A stretch of DNA of 64,000 bases from Polytrichum commune (GCA_950295325.1 OX485808.1:22404527-22468526), one strand, 5' to 3'; shown: positions 32,788-46,250, counted from the stretch's first letter. Program-made: numbers and translations. The notes: generated from the letters alone by a model not told the origin.

Positions 32788-33785
32788 GATGGGGTCTTAA
32801 ATGGTTACTTCATTCCCGACTTCGCGTGCTTCTTCTTAGGATATGAATCCGGGGATTAACTAAGGTGGAAATACCATAACCCGTTAACCACCCTCTAGCC
32901 GTGTACTAGACCGCTGTCATAATGGTGAAGTGCCATTTCTAAAACCGATCATGGCTCGGCAACAACTTCAATGCGTGTACACTTAGTGTAGTCAATGGGA
33001 GTCAGGTGTTAATGTACTCATGAGGTAACTGATTTAGGCGATGTTTTGTATGGAAATGCGGATTACCGTGTTCGGTGTAGGGAGAATCTAGTGAATGAGT
33101 AGGGGTTTGGACAACTTTCCACTTTGAAAAATTGTAGCATTTTTTGTATAGGGCAGACAAATATGAAACAACTTGCATTCTTCATGAATCCTTCTCGTCT
33201 ATCTTGGAAAATTATCTCATGATTGTCAGACCAGATCTTTAATGCGAATCACCTTATTTTCATGGGTTATGGTATTTCTACCTTAGATGGGGTCTTAAAT
33301 GGTTACTTCATTCCCGACGTCGCGTGCTTCTCCTTAGGATATGAATCCGGGGATTAACTAAGGTAGAAATACCATAACCCGTTAACCACCCTCTAGCCGT
33401 GTACTAGACTGCTGTCATAATAGTGAAGTGCCATTTCTAAAATTGATCATGGCTCGGCAGCAACTTCAATGCGTGTACACTTAGTGTAGCCAACGGGAGT
33501 CAGGTGTTACTGTACTCATGAGGTAATTGATTTAGGCGATGTATTGTATGGAAATGTGAATTACCGTGTTCGGTTTAGGGAGAATCTAGTGAACGAGTAG
33601 GGGTTTGGACAACTTTCCACTTTGAAAAATTGTAGCATTTTTTGTATAGGGCAGACAAATATGAAACAACTTGCATTCTTCATGAATCCTTCTCGTCTGT
33701 CTTGGAAAATTATCTCATGATTGTCATACTAGATCTTCAATGCGAATCACCTTATTTTCACGGGTTATGATATTTCTACCTTAGC
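32788..33785. repeat. 498-bp tandem duplication carrying two family C copies
   Basis: Units 32788-33285 and 33286-33785 each consist of about 72 bp of flank (starting AGATGGGGTCTTAAATGG) plus one complete family C element (32860-33285 and 33358-33785). The shared flank shows that the pair arose by tandem duplication rather than by two insertions. Confidence 0.85.
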
Positions 33786-35820
33786 AAATTCAAATCGAGG
33801 TCATAGCCACTTTCTTCATAGTGAGCTCACATGGATATCTTACTTATTCTCAGAGTGAAGATTCTTGTGCTCATTAAATGATCATATAGGTTGCTCTCGT
33901 TGTGTTTCCCTTTCCATGTTTGATTGTTGAGTCTAAAATGGTTATCATAATTTGAATGTGTGGTTCAATCTTTTTTCAACACGTACAATTTTTGGTGTTT
34001 GTTCTTGGAGCCCCACCAAACCAAATACAACTCAAATGTAGGTAACCAAACCATGCACTAATCATAGTAATGGTAATAATAAAAGCATTTGGATGAGGGT
34101 TGTTTACCTTACGTGGCATTGTGGCCTTTGGTGTGGGCACTTCCACCTTTACAAACAATCATGGCCGTTGGATGGCTCATGAATCTTTTCATCGAGTGGA
34201 AAAATGTAGACTGTCATTCCAAGTTTTAGAGTTGGAGCTTAGATGCAAAAAGCTAGAAGAGTTCAAAAAGCTAGAAGATTCTCTTTTCTAAAAGATTACT
34301 TAAAGTTCTCTCATTGGCATGTGCACTTTTGAACCTAGAATGGTTATTCAATTTCGTGCACAAAGTCTGATCCCATTTAACTTTTGTCCTTTTGGTGTGC
34401 GTTCTCAACTACAAAACTTGGCATATATATATGACTCTAACATAGGTGTCCAATCAATAAGAGCAACCACTAAAGTCCCACAAACCCTTACTACCATGTG
34501 TTGATAGATGAGTAGTTGATGATCAATTTCAAAACAACTCTACATGAAGCATACATTTTGAGTAAATCGAAGTCTATAGTTGTTACATTTTTGGGGAATC
34601 TTTTGTTTTGTTTTGTTTTGATTGATATTGAGAACATGTACAAAAATAAAGGGTTGCAAGAGTCATTTGTGAAGAATTTCTTTCAAACAAAATTTTTAAA
34701 GAAAAAAATTGGTGTCCAACTGTTGGAAATAAGGGTCTCAATACCAAGACCCTTATTTCGATTTCTTGGGCATTAATTTGAAACCCTAGGATGCACAATA
34801 AGAGTCATTTATGAGGGATTTTAAGGATTGACCATAACAAACATCAAGAAGATTACACCACAATGCATGGGTACGATAGGAGATGTTGAAATTTTGATGG
34901 TTTTTATAATGATATGCAATTTGAAGATGCCACGCAATAGTTAGTGTGCCCACACAACCACCATGGAGGTCCGTGAATTCAATTGCCTTTTTGATTAATG
35001 TGGCAATACAAGAATGCAATGCAAAAAGGATGTCAAAACAAAAATAATATATCATTAGAGTTTGGTGTTTGCATTCTCGTGCCGTCATGAAGGATGGTTT
35101 GCACAAACTTTCAAGGTGGTTGGGATTTAAATTGGCACTTTTGTTATTGACAATGTATTGGTCAGATGCATCTAGTGGGATGAAATAACAACCGATTGCA
35201 ATGCCCACGGGATAAGATAATGTATGTAAAAAGGAGTTGAACCCATTGGTATACAAAACATGTTTCTTGGTTATTTATTGTGTATGTGGTTGTTGGTCAA
35301 GGCCCCACATTCTTTAAGGGTTAAGAGAGTAGAAGATAGATGACTCCACCTTTGTCACCAATGTGACTTATGGTGATGCTTCAACCTCAAGTAGGTCTAA
35401 GTCTATATGTAATCCCGAAACATGCACCACAAGTATCAGACCACTATGAGCCCAAAATGAGTGCTCATATTTGTTTTATGTTTAGAATCTACTTAGAATT
35501 GCATTTGGAGTGTTATTGAAACAATCAAAAGTATAAAAAGAGTGAGGCTTGGTGTGGATTTATGTTTAGGCTTTAAGCCATTTTGTGTGGTTAAGAAGAA
35601 GCTTAGTGATATTAGGGAGTGTGGTGATTAAGTGAGTAGTGGTTGACGAAGCAAGAGGAAGGTCCTTGGGCTTAAATGTTTGAATTAGAACATGCTCTTG
35701 TTGGTTAAAGGGTGAAGGATTAGTGGATAGGATAAGGTCCTACTAAGTAGGGGAAGGTTGAAGGGCTTGTGGCCTTGGGTGGCCTCCCCTCCTCCTCCTC
35801 TTCTCTCTTCATTCACTACT
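33786..35820. other. AT-rich intergenic, one hairpin
   Basis: A 13-bp perfect hairpin (GAAATAAGGGTCT at 34726-34738, complement at 34747-34759, 8-base loop) lies here. No gene is recognised. Confidence 0.5.
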
Positions 35821-35825
35821 CTTAC

Positions 35826-35853
35826 TCTCTCTCTCTCTCTCTCTCCCCTTCCT
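35826..35853. repeat. (CT)n microsatellite
   Basis: About 26 bases of CT dinucleotides. Confidence 0.9.
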
Positions 35854-35997
35854 CTCTAGGATTTTGAGCTCTTGGAGTTAGAAAAAGTGTGTACTTAGTA
35901 AGGGGGTATTAGGAAAATTAGTGGAATTAGGAGGAAGATTAGGTAGTGGGCTTGGGGAAATTAGTGAGATTAGGTAGAGGATTAGTGTTGGATTAAT

Positions 35998-36765
35998 GTG
36001 GGAAGGCTGCTGGATTAAGGTTTTAGAGGCTGCTGGTTACTATCTCGGAAGGTTGTTGGTTTACTGTTGCAGAAGACTGCTGGACTAAGGTTTTAGAGGC
36101 TGTTGGTTACTGTCTCGGAAGGCTGCGGGTTTACTGTCGCAGAAGACTGCTGGATTAAGGTTTTAGAGGCTGCTGGTTACTGTTTCGGAAGGCTACTGGA
36201 ATTACTGTGCGGAAGGCTGTTGGACTAAGGTTTTAGAGGCTGCTGGTTTACTGTCGCAGAAGACTGCTGGATTAAGGTTTTAGAGGCTGTTGGTTACTGT
36301 CTCGGAAGGCTGCGGGTTTACTGTCGCAGAAGACTGCTGGATTAAGGTTTTAGAGGCTGCTGGTTACTGTTTCGGAAGGCTACTGGAATTACTGTGCGGA
36401 AGGCTGTTGGACTAAGGTTTTAGAGGCTGCTGGTTTACTGTCGCAGAAGACTGCTGGATTAAGGTTTTAGAGGCTGCTGGTTACTGTCTCGGAAGGCTGC
36501 TGGAATTACTGTGCGGAAGGATGTTGGACTAAGGTTTTAAAGACTGTTGGGATTACTGTCTCAGAAGACTGCCGGATTAAGGTTTTAGAGGCTGCTGGTT
36601 TACTGTCTCAGAAGACTGCTGGATTAAGGTTTTAGAGGCTGCTGGAATTACTGTGCGGAAGACTGCCGGATTAAGGTTTTAGAGGCTGCTGGAATTACTG
36701 TGCGGAAGGCTGCTGGATTAAGGTTTTAGAGGCTGCTGGCTTACCGTTCGGGATGCCACTGGATT
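35998..36765. repeat. complex minisatellite with higher-order structure
   Basis: Short related modules (AAGGTTTTAGAGGCTGCTGG, TTACTGTCGCAGAAGACTGC, TTACTGTCTCGGAAGGCTGC and GAATTACTGTGCGGAAGGC) alternate for about 770 bp. A block of about 187 bp recurs (for example GGCTGCGGGTTTACTG at 36121 and 36308). The array decays towards its right end. Confidence 0.85.
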
Positions 36766-37676
36766 TACTTAAATGCTAAGCCTTGAATGATTGGGGTATG
36801 CGACTAAGGGAGAACCGTAGTGATATAAAAAAAGGGGATCCCGTGGTGTTATATTAGACTCGGGAGAGTTAGTTAATTAGGTTGTTACTTAGCATTACTT
36901 TAGATAATTAGTTGTTAGCAAGATAGGAGAACATGAGGGTATAATTGTGATAATTGATAAGAGCGTTTGTCAACGCTTGTAATATTATCGTGGAATGGAT
37001 TGGTGTGCACTAATTGATGGGAAATGTCATGGGTTCTCACGAGTTTGGTCAAATGGAGTTGTGGAAATATGAATGTGATATCCATTCCCTCACCCGGACT
37101 AGGATGCTTAAGGGTGGGCGGTTTGGCCTCACAACCACCCCCAAACAAAACTACATGTTTTCGAGGGTGTTCCTCTTTAACAATGTGGAAAAGCAAGCGT
37201 GCACCTATCTCCCCTAAGGACAAACCCCTAGGGTTCCACGTGGTATATTGAAAACGCCCAATTCACCTCGATACCCAAACTAAAATTCGGTGGACCATAG
37301 GTGGTAAGGTGCACCATAACTCAATCGCTAGGAAGGTCACCCATTTGAGTGCTACTCTAGCCTTAGCCAACTTACATAACTTCAAAGTTCCCATGAAATT
37401 CAACAAGTCTCAACTTACGTACAATTCAAAACACAGATTGAGCGATTCAACACACATCTTACACAACATGTGTCGATTTGACACAAATATTACAAGCCTT
37501 AGGTTGCAAGTGTAAAATGGGTCATGTCAAATGGACCCCGACTTTCTAGTAGTGCATGAACGTCAACCTAAAAGTCAGTATAATACATGAAACAAATGGA
37601 TCTCCTCATATGACAAAAGTAGATAGATATAAATGCAGTGTTGTTGGCTCCACTATGAAACAAGGATGAACAATGA
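36766..37676. other. intergenic, nothing recognised
   Basis: Short open frames only. I found no paired inverted ends. Confidence 0.4.
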
Positions 37677-37908
37677 TACCAGGGCCACACCGGTAACCCC
37701 AACAGCTCCAATAGACAGAATCACCAACCCTACGTATTCTCCGGGAATACAGGGTTGGGATTTCAGATGGCTGGAGCTACTGGAGTGGCTGGAAGAAGGC
37801 GGGTAGCCTGCAACCAACAGCTCCAGCCATCTGAAATCCCAGCCCTGTATTCCCGGAGAATATGTAGGGCTGGTGTTTATGGCTGGGCCTACCAGTGTGG
37901 CCCTGGTA
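37677..37908. mobile_element. 232-bp foldback MITE with TGA duplication (family D copy 2)
   Basis: Ends TACCAGGGCCACACCGG and CCAGTGTGGCCCTGGTA, flanked by TGA (37674-37676 and 37909-37911). The interior is a long hairpin: about 57-base arms at 37726-37782 and 37820-37876 containing CTCCGGGAATACAGGG and its complement. Confidence 0.8.
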
Positions 37909-37911
37909 TGA

Positions 37912-38318
37912 GCCTCTTCATCCGCAGGCTACTGGGACAAAATTCCCAAGTACTTGGTAAAAGGATATCGGATGGTAAAGAAAAGCAGCTTGAAGCAGCT
38001 TCTCATGCAAAGGTCACTTCCTTTTAGCAGGTTCAACTCTCCTTCAGTTTTTAAGAGCTGGAAAGGAAAAGGGAGAGCAGAATGCCCCCCCTCCTGTTCA
38101 CTGAGTGTCGAATTCCATAATGAAAGGTCCTTTCAGCGATGCCTCATCATCATGACCGAACTTGGTGTTCCATGTTACGGATTTATGGGCCGCATGCAAT
38201 AATCTGGCACCGGTGTTGCAAGGGACACTCTTAGTTCACCGTATATAATAATAGTTCACCATTTGTTAGTGTTACTTTTTGTGCCGAATGGGTCAAGCTA
38301 GTTCTAAGATTACACTGA
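37912..38318. other. short intergenic stretch
   Basis: I see no gene or repeat. Confidence 0.4.
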
Positions 38319-39442
38319 GGGTCGGTTTACACTATGGACCATGAAGTTGGACCAGGGCTCTGCAAGGCATCTGATTGGCTGTTGAAGTTGTCCCGGGACA
38401 ACTTCGGTTTACAATAAGAAAAAAATGTCACGTGGACCATGAAGGCCGAGGTCCCCAAAATGCAATTTTTAAGGCCTAATAAATGCATTGACATGGTCCA
38501 ACGAGTTTTGCGGTGAGAGAGGCAAGAGAGGTGGGTCTAGTAGGGAAAGGCAAGAGCCCATGGCAAAGAAATGACATTTTAATAAATTTTTTATGAATCT
38601 ACCCTCTATGTACCTTAATCATATCATAGCCCATGAGTTCACTAACTTGCCCTACCCTTTAAACCGGCTCCCACGTGTCACACCAAACAACGTAGGACAT
38701 CTAAAACTCAAGAATTTGAGTGCAGATTTGTTTTTTTGCTCTACCAACTTCAATATTTGGAATTTGGGGGCCTGTAATATACCGTTGGAAAGGTCTTGAA
38801 AATACCTTTCCAACGGTATATTAAAAGCCCCAAAAACTTTAAAATTACAGTCTCAAAACGAAAAAGAAAAATCTGTAGTCATTTAGTGGCTGTAGATCAG
38901 GGTGGTCAAAAGAACCGCAATGGGAATTCTTCTAACAATAATTATCAAAGAAATGAACTTTAGTGTTGAGCAAGGTAGGGTGGTATTAACACTAAATATA
39001 ATCAAACACTAATTATCCTATTTAGTGCAGTGACAACACAAGGTACATGTTAAATGTAAATTACATTGAACATGTACAAATTAAATCGCTCATTTTTTTG
39101 TGTAAAAATTGATGTGAGAAGATTTGCAAGCCACATCTTTGACACATTTAACAAGAAGTGAAGACAAGTGAAGCTCAAGAGAAGACAAGAGAATGGTCAA
39201 ACTTTATTTATTTTTTCAAAATTGCCCTTTTTGGGCATGTATTAAAAAAATCAACACCTTCACTTTTTGGTGCATGGTCATTCTTCTTGGTCCACATTCG
39301 GTTTACACCTAGTGAGGGGCCCAAGGCTCTCAAAACTAATTTTTTATGAAGTCGGACCATGGAAGTTGGGCCATGAACTCGGACCATTGACAAAGGCCAT
39401 CTTCTATGGTCCGACTTCATGGTCCATAGTGTAAACCGGCCC
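38319..39442. mobile_element. 1.1-kb Tourist-like element with TGA duplication
   Basis: Left end GGGTCGGTTTACACTATGGA and right end, read inwards, GGGCCGGTTTACACTATGGA match over about 35 bp with few differences. TGA flanks both sides (38316-38318 and 39443-39445). It has no transposase. It contains a perfect hairpin at 38775-38823 and a fragment related to the CACTA-type MITE of 42295 at about 38955-39030. Confidence 0.8.
38775..38823. repeat. perfect 20-bp hairpin
   Basis: Arms TAATATACCGTTGGAAAGGT (38775-38794) and its exact complement (38804-38823) with a 9-base loop CTTGAAAAT. Pairing may extend imperfectly outward through GGGGGCC and AGCCCC. Confidence 0.9.
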
Positions 39443-39914
39443 TGATTATCCCAATTAGTGAGGGAGGGCTAATGGTGCGCGTGGGGAAATTAGTGAAGGT
39501 GATACTACATTTCTTCACGCTATGAAATTAGTGTCACCAAAAGATCCATGAAGCATCATTCATCCCATCACTATTCACAATAGCAACATTCACTAATCAT
39601 TTTGACACTATTCACTGACAAGCATGTATTTGCATACAATGTTTGTCTTTCATTCTACAAGAATCCCATGAGCACGCACTAATTCTCTTCAAGTGTACGG
39701 TGAACGAGCGTGTATTCATGTATTTAGTATCACTGAACACAAATTTCAACCCTCGCTAGTTTTGGGACTTGGCAAAATAGTGTGTGTTTCGAGAGTTAGT
39801 ACCACACACATGAATTGGGATACTATGTGTAGATTTCTCTTTTCATAATCCAAAATCAAACAAAGGGTCCTCACCCTGCCACAACGCCCGAATTAGCGTG
39901 ATTGGTACCACTTA

Positions 39915-40302
39915 GAGCATCACCACCCATCCTCAAAAACAGATGACCTCAACTTATATTGTGAGAGGCGGCTTGCAAAAGTGCCCCACCCATCCTGCAA
40001 AATGGATGATTTGTTGGTAGGGCCGGCTTGGAAGTTGAGGTTGGCTTGCAAATTGGGGTCATTTTGCAAGTCGGAGTTCCGCCCCCAAAACAAAAAAGGA
40101 GCCCCCTAAACAACAAAGGACAAACTCCATATTCCTCTCCGATTTCCAAGGTGCCAATGAGATTCATCTTGCTTTTGTTTCTTCCTTGTTTTATCACCTT
40201 ATATACAAGTCATGGGTGGGTCACCCGGCTTGCAAACCGAGTGACTTGAACTTATTGTGAGGATGATCCACCTTGCATTTTGTAGGATGGGTGGTGATGT
40301 TC
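39915..40302. mobile_element. 388-bp Tourist-like MITE with TTA duplication
   Basis: Left end GAGCATCACCACCCATCC; right end, read inwards, GAACATCACCACCCATCC. TTA flanks both sides (39912-39914 and 40303-40305). The end resembles that of the full-length Harbinger element at 51973 (GAGCATCCGCACCC), so that family could have mobilised it. Confidence 0.85.
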
Positions 40303-40692
40303 TTAATGCTATCCAAATTGTTCATAGTTTTCAAAGCGGGCCACAATTTTACGGCAATATTCAGTCTCCAAACAATTAATATATGCAAATTGGATTCCTC
40401 CGTTGTTTTTGTGATGTTGTTGTAGGACATAGTAACTCCAAGCGAAATCTTGTGCTCCAGTTTTGCTGAATCACAAAATATGCATAGTTTCTTCTTATAA
40501 TTATGTTGAATGTTTCAGTTGTCATGTGGCATATCGTGATTACGGTAGTTCGGCCACACAAAAGCTAATGTTGGGGGTCTTTAATGTGAGAAGTAATTTT
40601 AGTGGGTCCTCCACCCCTACTCCCTACGTTCTAGACTTGAGATTCCCACCGAGACTTATACATGTGGCGGTTGAAAAGACATTCTCACATTG

Positions 40693-40720
40693 TAGGGTGT
40701 AGGGTTTAGGGTTTAGGGTA
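40693..40720. repeat. short telomere-like tract
   Basis: AGGGTTTAGGGTTTAGGGTA, about three plant telomere heptamers. Confidence 0.7.
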
Positions 40721-42294
40721 GGTTCTTTGTGGCTTAAGGGTCGGTTGTCCTTTCTTAACACCCATGTGGAAATTGCTTCATGTACAACATACTATTATTA
40801 AGCAGGCCAAAGGTCGATACATACATCACTTTACAGTGTTATGAAGATTTTCAAACATGGTGAAATGTTTCAGAGAGGTAGGAAGGATTTCTCATTGATT
40901 TGACCGCAATACCAAAGATCGAATAACCACTTGTGAATTAACATCTTCACTTGGTAAGAAAATAAAATTAATAGTTAAAATATATAGCATTGTGTAATTC
41001 CAAAAAGTAAGTGACACTAGGTATGATATTTAGTGTAGTATTTCCAAGACCAACCGGTTACATGTTGACATTATTTATTTACCTTTATTAATTTTATGAG
41101 GGAATATTTTGTGAATTTCTTTACATGGAGCGTTAATTTTTCCAAAAGTCTTGTTTTTGAACTGGTTATTTTTCAAACTCAATCGGTTCATCCATAATTA
41201 AGAGTCCATTCTCCATGTTCATTGGCATAAAATTTGAGGCATGATAAAATAATGAGTATTGAAGAGCTATACCCAAGATACCCTTTAACCTCCCTAATAT
41301 CTCCCAGTGCACGTGATGTTAAGGAGGTTTGCAGTGTTAACATGGATGTGTGAAATAAAGAATCAGTGTTGCGTGTGACATTATTTATTAAGACAAAGTC
41401 AACCTTGCAACAATAACAATAATGACAACGTGATGCATGCGAATGTGTGGTTTGAATTCATTGGTGGATTATTTGTATTTTAGTCATAGTTTTGAAAACT
41501 TCAATAAAATACAAATTTGTAACAAAGCATGTGCCATAACTCAAAAAAAAAGAAAAACGTTTGTATCACATCCACAGACAAAGCTTTTTTTTGCACTTTT
41601 CTATTAATACAAACATTTAACACGTCCCAATACCTAAACTCTAGCATGTGAAGAATCACCATTGGTCATAATTAGCTCCACTTTCTCATATCAATGAGAC
41701 AAAACTCGAGAAAATTACTGGAACTGGCAAGAGCCTTTGCCGAGCACTTTGCTATGCTAAAAGCTTGGGAACTGATTGCGATTTCATAAGTGGCAGTTGT
41801 TCAAGGGACGGGTATAATCCATGTGGGCCATCTAGAGTCACACACCTCACTGGACACATATTGATTGCATGGTATATGGCAAGGCTTGACGTGGAGAACT
41901 GACACCAAAAAAAACAAAACAAACATCTAGTGATGGCATTGGACCATGTGCTCACAGTGCATTAATCAATCTAGGGTTACTAGTTAACAATGATGTTTGG
42001 AAAAGCTTATGTGATAAATGTGTAAGAGAGACAGATCACTTTCCACAATTCGTTTCTTTTGCATCCCAGCCATCTCTGGTTTTGAAACTTGAATTGACAA
42101 TCTTGAATCTGTGCGGTTGAAAATTGCTAACTAGATGAGACCCTTTCCCATCGGATCCAAGGGTCAAAACGTTACGTGAAGTTAAAAGTGGCCCACAAAC
42201 GGGATCGCAAACATTACCCGGCTCGGGGTTCGTTCAAGCATCTACGTAAACTCATCCATCCATCAATCCATCGCGGATGAAGGAGCACTACTAC
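40721..42294. other. AT-rich intergenic, nothing recognised
   Basis: Only short open frames. CACTAGGTATGATATTTAGTG near 41020 resembles ends of the CACTA-type MITE family. Confidence 0.4.
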
Positions 42295-42603
42295 CACTAA
42301 ACAAAATATGATATTTAGCGCTTGATTATATTTAGTGTTGTTACCACCCTACCATGCTCAACAATTAGTGTTGGACGTAAATGTGCCACTATCTTCCCTA
42401 CTGCCACCTCCCTTATTATATCCTTTTCTTTTTTCATATCCTTACCAACACTAAATTCAAACATGTAGCTTCCACATATTACCATAGTTGATATTGGGTG
42501 TTTGAGTTTACATTTAATGTTACTTACTTTCATAGAAACCTTATTGATATTTAGTGTATGCGTTCGTATTTAGTGTTTCAAACACTAAATATCATATTTA
42601 GTG
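42295..42603. mobile_element. CACTA-type MITE, 309 bp
   Basis: Begins CACTAAACAAAATATGATAT and ends ATATCATATTTAGTG, flanked by TAC (42292-42294 and 42604-42606). CACTA/TAGTG ends with a 3-bp duplication are diagnostic of the CACTA (En/Spm) superfamily. There is no coding region. Confidence 0.82.
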
Positions 42604-42650
42604 TACCTAGTACAAACAAGTCCCCTCCACGTCGGGAGTCGGCTCATCCT

Positions 42651-42911
42651 AAATCACACCCACCAAGATCCTCGTTACTCACGATTACTCAAGATCGGTG
42701 TCGGTGATGATAGTCGAATTCGTCTTCAAAATGCTCATCCTCCCGGGCCATATCCAATTGATGCGTTTCCATAGATCGCGACAAATCACACCCACCAAGA
42801 TCCTCGTTACTCACGATTACTCAAGATCGGTGTCGGTGATAGTTGAATTCGTCTTCAAAATGCTCATCCTCCCGGGCCATATCCAATTGATGCGTTTCCA
42901 TAGATCGCGAC
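42651..42911. repeat. 132-bp tandem duplication
   Basis: Units start AAATCACACCCACCAAG at 42651 and 42783. The second copy lacks three bases. A 102-codon frame across both copies is a by-product. Confidence 0.9.
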
Positions 42912-43752
42912 GCTCGCTCGCTCATTCATGCATGGTAGCATCTTCACTTTTGACGTCGCGTAACTTCCGCGTCTCATCGACGACAACTCCTCCCCATGAT
43001 TCTTGACCGCATTGCGACACTAATGAGCCTTTGTGAGGGCTGCTATCTATGCTAGAGTGCGTCTCCGGGACGGAACAATTTTCGGCCCAATGGTTCTGTG
43101 GAGTTGGGAGTGGCCACAAGAGCTTATCGGCCCTGGTTAAGGCGCCTCCTGCTGCCGACTGGCGCCGGCCCCGGCTTATGCACAATAATAATAAAGCCAC
43201 GCTCCCAGCAAGCAGAGGACGTAAATCCTTCAATGCCCCTGCCCCGTTTTTGAAGAGGAAACCCCTTTTAAGTGCAGGCTGCTTCGTCGGCCCCCGTTCG
43301 AACACATCACCCAAGTATGGTGATGTATTAATTTGTACCGGTGCTGTTCCCGGTCCAAGATGGAACACATCACTCAGGGTGTAAGGTGAAGTCTGGGCAT
43401 GCGCTCCACTTGGGAACGAGGCCAAAAGGTGACGGGTCGCACACACAGACATGGAAACTCCACCAGCACCCAACCCCTTTCCCACACACACGCTCTGCCT
43501 TGACCCACGCTTTTTCGCCGAATTTACTCCCGCTTTCCTGCAAACCTAACTTCTTGTAAATCAAGTGAGGTGACGCCACTCCCCCCCCCCCCCCCCCCCC
43601 CCCTGCGGCCGAATTATTGTTAAGTAGTATCATATGCTCTCCACATAACCCATGCCTCCGGGTTCTTGCAGACTGCAGGTGACATGTAACATGATCTCAT
43701 CGAGTTAAAGGACATTGTGGTGGATTCGATTTGGTGTGGCTAGCTAATTACC
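42912..43752. other. GC-richer intergenic stretch with poly-C
   Basis: A 23-base C run lies at 43581-43603. Minus-strand frames of up to 189 codons (43491-42922) have no recognisable domain, and I do not call them genes. Confidence 0.45.
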
Positions 43753-44180
43753 ACTTGCTGTGGCACATGGGCGATCGTCGACGTAAAGGGCGACAGAGAA
43801 AAGAGGGCGATTGTTGACAAAAGGTGATCATCATCAAGTAATTAAGTCTGTGGTTGAGTTGGTTTCCAGGCACCCGAAAATTGAACCTATTGAACACTAA
43901 TCACAAGGATCACGGGTTCTTTCTCACCACAATGTAGATCATGGGTATCCACATCCATCGCTTGTTGTGGAACATGGGCAATCATCAACGTAAAGGGCGA
44001 TTATTGATAGAGAAAAAGAGGGCGATTGTTGACAAAAGGTGGTCATCATCAAGTAATTAAGTCCGTGGTTGGTTGGTTAATTTCCAGGCACCCGAAAATT
44101 GAACCTTCTGAACACTAATCACAAGGATCACGGATTCTTTCTCACTACAATGTAGATCTTGGGTATCCACATCTATCGGT
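43753..44180. repeat. tandem duplication of about 218 bp
   Basis: The segments share AGGGCGATTGTTGACAAAAG, AAGTAATTAAGTC and AGGCACCCGAAAATTGAACC, displaced by about 218 bp, with small insertions and substitutions. Confidence 0.8.
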
Positions 44181-46204
44181 GTAATAGATTTGGACACCTG
44201 AAATCTATCCCGGAGTGGCAATTTGCAATGACCCATGATCCTTTTAGTGTAAACAATTGTGTGAGTTACGAACGACATGCAAGAACTTAATGATGTGGCA
44301 GTAGCAAAGGAGGGGAGGTCAGACACAAGGTTCTTGTCCGTGTGTGTCCCCAAGCGGCTGCATGGGGGAGCCTCGTTCTTGAAATATACAAAGGTAGTGT
44401 TGGTCATCTCGAATCTCGATGATGTGTCATGCCCTTATTGGATACAAGCATGTCAATTATAAACCATAGAGTGACCCGATGAGAGCTTGTTGATGTGTCG
44501 CGTCCTCATCGAGCACAAGCATGTCGAATATGGATCATAATATCTGGTTTTCGTGAGATGATCAATGTTGTGCCTAATATTGTACATGTGCCACTTGTAA
44601 CATGGCTCCTCGCATGCAATATGTAGTAAGTAGCATGCCATCCTCATGGCATGGTCATCACTACGTTTGATGTCGTACATGTTTCCCCATGCTACAAGCC
44701 ATGGGATTCCTTGTGCTATTACCGTGTCATTCCCACAACTCGGTAAGTAGCACGAGGATTATTCGTTGTAGCAGTGCTCCTCGTGTATAACATCTAGTTC
44801 GGAGAGGGGTCCAATCACGATAAGGCGTCCCAAAATTGTGTCACGCGTCACCCTTTTTTCATAATCATTGACACTCCTTTGAGTTATTAGCAAGTTTGTT
44901 ATTTTGAACTTTGCATAGGTTTATAGTCGAGATTTAGCACAATCATAGAATTGTCATCATAGAATTGTTAAATCAACCACATAGTTTTGCTAAAACGACC
45001 ACAAAAGCACGTTGCGCACTCACATGACGAGTCAAAGTTTGATTTTTCCATCGCATACATGAAGAGGAGCAAGGTATTAGCTCTATGTTAGAATTGATAA
45101 ACATAGCCAACTTGGATGACAAGTCAAAGCATGGTCGACACCTTACATATTGACTATGGTCGTTTGAACCAATGTGTGTTCAGTTTAGTAATCCCCTTTA
45201 TTTAGTGCTTTGTACTTCCAATTGGCATTGTTGCCTCAAACGTGAGTCTTTAGTGAAATGCAAGGACTTCTTTCTACTACTCAGTCCTTAGTGGCACGCC
45301 TTATCATTGTTGAGCATTCCTCCAACATGGTTTGAAAATGTCGGGTGCTATTTAAAAGAGTGTCTAAACACTGACATGAGTTTCGGGTCGATGAATGCAA
45401 GTGTTATTTGGTTATTTTTCTTAAACAAACACCTATATTTGATTGGTGTGTGGTTAGGTGAGGATCAAAACCAAACACCATAAATACACATGTTTAAAAT
45501 AGATTGGACTCCATCCTCAATTAATTTTACCCCATAGTGAACACAATTGAAAGGACCTATGTGTTCAATCGAGAAATCAACAAACATTCACTTTCGATAA
45601 TCGTAACCGACTAAATAGGGTCCAAGGTCCGATCTTTGAGGATGCTTCATCATAGATGTGTTAATGCAACACAGGTTGTGCTGTGTATATTCCACTCGGT
45701 AGAAGTTGGAGAACCGAATGACACCCGCATACCTCACATGTCATCGAGTCGCTACACTCAATATCCAAATTAGTGTGTGTTACTATGTGGACCTACGCAA
45801 TGCACTAACATCTTAGTACTCGGGAGTTCAATTCTCACGAACGAAAGTTCAGTAGGTTGTTCGGACATCACAGAACACAAATGACTTTGCTTGGTAAAAT
45901 ATTGCAATCTCTCATAAAGTAGTGCATAATTCCAAACAGTAACACACACGAATTGGGATATTCAGTGTAGTGAAGTACACAGTGGAGTCCGAAGATCATC
46001 AAATCATCAGTGGTACTGCACACAGCGATGGATCACAATTAAAGGCTCCGGAGTCGTTCCATGGTTGGTCGGAAGCAGGAAAAAAACCCTCGAAACAACC
46101 ACATCATACGTATAGATCCACAACAACCCGGCTGCAGGTAGCCAATGATGTCAATGGTGAGGTAAAACTGACAAGAGGATGTTGCTGAGGAAAACCATGA
46201 CCAC

Positions 46205-46250
<46 letters not shown>

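Noticed and set aside
42922-43491. 189-codon minus-strand frame
   Set aside because: No domain, composition resembles its surroundings, and it runs across the end of a tandem duplication; an open frame is not surprising in this GC-richer patch.
43581-43603. terminal homopolymer of another family A or B element
   Set aside because: No matching G-run end or 8-bp duplication could be found within about 1.5 kb on either side.
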